A stretch of 5,955 bases of DNA. Origin: Phyllobacteriaceae bacterium (lineage in GTDB: Bacteria; Pseudomonadota; Alphaproteobacteria; Rhizobiales; Devosiaceae). Shown here piece by piece: positions 5,251 to 5,955 of this stretch. Within the stretch, counting starts at the first letter, position 1, and each line of letters begins with the position of its first letter. The stretch is taken from contig JAAZLP010000312.1 of NCBI GenBank assembly GCA_012799265.1, forward strand, positions 1 through 5,955. The letters are read 5' to 3'. The notes beneath the pieces were generated by a model. The model saw only the letters and a list, made by a program, of their open reading frames with translations, ran no database searches and had not been told where the DNA came from. The translations under genes and the position numbers were made by a program.

Positions 5251-5784
5251 CTAGTCCCAGTCCGGGATAAGGCCTTTGCAGACTTTGACAGCAACCGGAT
5301 GCACGAGGAACTGTTTGTCATCGAGGCCGGGTTCAAGCGTGAAGAAGCTGTCATCCTCTGCCTCGCTGCCACACTCCATGAGGCGGATCCCGCCGGTGGC
5401 TTCGAGGTCCAGCAACAGACTGCCATTGTCACGATCGTGCAGCTTAACCCCGCCACCATCGCAGTCGACAGAGCACGTCATCACACCTTTGTCGTCAGTC
5501 CAGCAGCCGCCGCCTGCCGAGCCGTGTCGGCCGTCTCGCAGGGCGGCGTGAAGGCCAAAGAGCGTATAGGCAGTTGCGCCTTCGTCCTCGTAGCCTTCTT
5601 CGAAATATCCCATGCCGAACGTCACTTCGGTCACCTGCTGATCGGGATGGGTCCGCAAGTGCTCAGCGTCATAAATGCGTTGCCAGCATGACTTTGCGCC
5701 GTCTTGGGCCGCGACGAATGGCTGGGCGACAGCATCAATGCAGAGCAAGGCAGAGGTGGCGAAAACCCAGGCTACTTGGCGCAT
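5251..5784 (-). CDS. Secreted/periplasmic protein of unknown function, six cysteines in the mature part
   Basis: I do not recognise the family. The 177-residue protein opens with a typical Sec signal peptide: M-R-Q, a hydrophobic stretch VAWVFATSALLCI, and a probable signal peptidase I site after AVA (between 20 and 21). C15 is not in a proper lipobox, so a lipoprotein is unlikely. The mature part (about 157 residues) is acidic and has six cysteines (33, 94, 104, 108, 138, 169), enough for three disulfides, which fits an oxidising periplasmic or extracellular location. An acidic, aromatic stretch FGMGYFEEGYEDEG (56-69) and a glycine-rich GSAGGGCW (88-95) stand out; there is no metal or catalytic motif I can name. 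The start at 5784 is preferred over the in-frame ATG 12 codons earlier because GGGAG lies 7 bases before it and the signal peptide then begins properly. Same-strand transporters follow after 105 bases; a functional link is not shown. Coding status is well supported by the signal peptide and Shine-Dalgarno. Confidence 0.8.
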   Translation of the reverse strand: MRQVAWVFATSALLCIDAVAQPFVAAQDGAKSCWQRIYDAEHLRTHPDQQVTEVTFGMGYFEEGYEDEGATAYTLFGLHAALRDGRHGSAGGGCWTDDKGVMTCSVDCDGGGVKLHDRDNGSLLLDLEATGGIRLMECGSEAEDDSFFTLEPGLDDKQFLVHPVAVKVCKGLIPDWD

Positions 5785-5791
5785 CGGCGTT

Positions 5792-5796
5792 CTCCC
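5792..5796 (-). promoter_or_regulatory. Ribosome binding site of the secreted-protein gene
   Basis: GGGAG on the minus strand (plus-strand CTCCC 5792-5796) lies 7 bases before the ATG at 5782-5784. This decides the start: the more upstream in-frame ATG at 5818-5820 has no such site and would put twelve polar, His-rich residues ahead of the signal peptide. Confidence 0.6.
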
Positions 5797-5808
5797 ATGT
5801 GACGGGTG

Positions 5809-5836
5809 ATCATGCCGCATTTCTGGCTCTAGGCAA
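5809..5836 (-). promoter_or_regulatory. Weak candidate promoter of the secreted-protein gene
   Basis: On the minus strand TTGCCT (5831-5836) and CATGAT (5809-5814, four of six matches to TATAAT) are 16 bases apart. Initiation would fall near 5802, leaving a leader of about 18 nt that contains the GGGAG ribosome binding site. Only the TTG of the -35 box matches well, so this is a suggestion from position more than from sequence quality. Confidence 0.25.
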
Positions 5837-5871
5837 AGGCGTTCACCGATGCTATTGACCCTCGCCTACCG

Positions 5872-5898
5872 GAGCCGGCGACTCCTTTAGCCCGGCTC
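5872..5898. repeat. 7-bp inverted repeat GAGCCGG...CCGGCTC
   Basis: GAGCCGG (5872-5878) and CCGGCTC (5892-5898) are exact reverse complements with 13 bases between them. No T-run follows on either strand, so this is not a standard terminator. It lies upstream of the secreted-protein gene and could be a regulator site or chance. The remainder of 5785-5955 shows no other structure I can support. Confidence 0.35.
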
Positions 5899-5955
5899 GT
5901 ATTCCAACATCTCTGATTGAGTTCAGAAGGCAGGAAGGTCTGGCCTTGGCAAAGA

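Noticed and set aside
5217..5459. 80-codon minus-strand frame overlapping the secreted-protein gene
   Set aside because: It is a shifted frame inside a gene with a supported signal peptide and has no start signal of its own.
5738..5742. Lipoprotein signal in the secreted protein (Cys15)
   Set aside because: The residues before Cys15 (A-L-L) lack the small residue needed at -1 of a lipobox, while AVA-Q at 18-21 is a good signal peptidase I site.
5872..5898. Inverted repeat as an intrinsic terminator
   Set aside because: No T-run follows the stem on either strand and no gene is known to end here.

Overview
The window (about 60% G+C) looks like chromosomal DNA of an alphaproteobacterium, most likely of the order Hyphomicrobiales (rhizobia/Devosia-like). 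The reasons are the base composition, the exopolyphosphatase-RlmE gene pair, the sequence style of the two DHA2 transporters, and a tRNA-Gln with anticodon CTG. The genus is an inference from memory, not a search result. I see no insertion sequence, CRISPR array, integrase or phage gene.

Layout. Positions 1-133 hold no supportable gene, only a short direct repeat and a small palindrome. A complete tRNA-Gln(CTG) lies on the minus strand at 134-207, with a plausible promoter to its right. Next comes a plus-strand two-gene operon. A Ppx/GppA-family phosphatase (455-1633, GTG start) overlaps rlmE (1623-2348), the 23S rRNA U2552 2'-O-methyltransferase, by 11 bases. An 18-bp perfect palindrome made of two abutting GANTC sites sits on the first codons of the phosphatase gene. 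The operon converges, with only 3 bases between stop codons, on a minus-strand run. Read in its own direction, that run is a small secreted protein of unknown function (5784-5251), then two tandem paralogous DHA2-type major facilitator exporters (5145-3757 and 3737-2352). Positions 5785-5955 are the upstream region of the secreted-protein gene and may contain the first codons of a divergent gene at the extreme right edge.

How the genes fit together. The phosphatase/RlmE pair joins (p)ppGpp or polyphosphate turnover with maturation of the large ribosomal subunit, both growth-rate functions. The transporter pair comes from a gene duplication: about 56% identity over 420 ungapped columns by hand count, and 83% over the first 70. 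It probably forms an operon in which the second gene relies on translational coupling. Substrates cannot be told from sequence. The window is mostly ordinary core and accessory chromosome. The items most worth a second look are the palindrome with paired GANTC sites on the ppx start, the unevenly conserved transporter duplication with weak translation starts, and the unassigned six-cysteine secreted protein.
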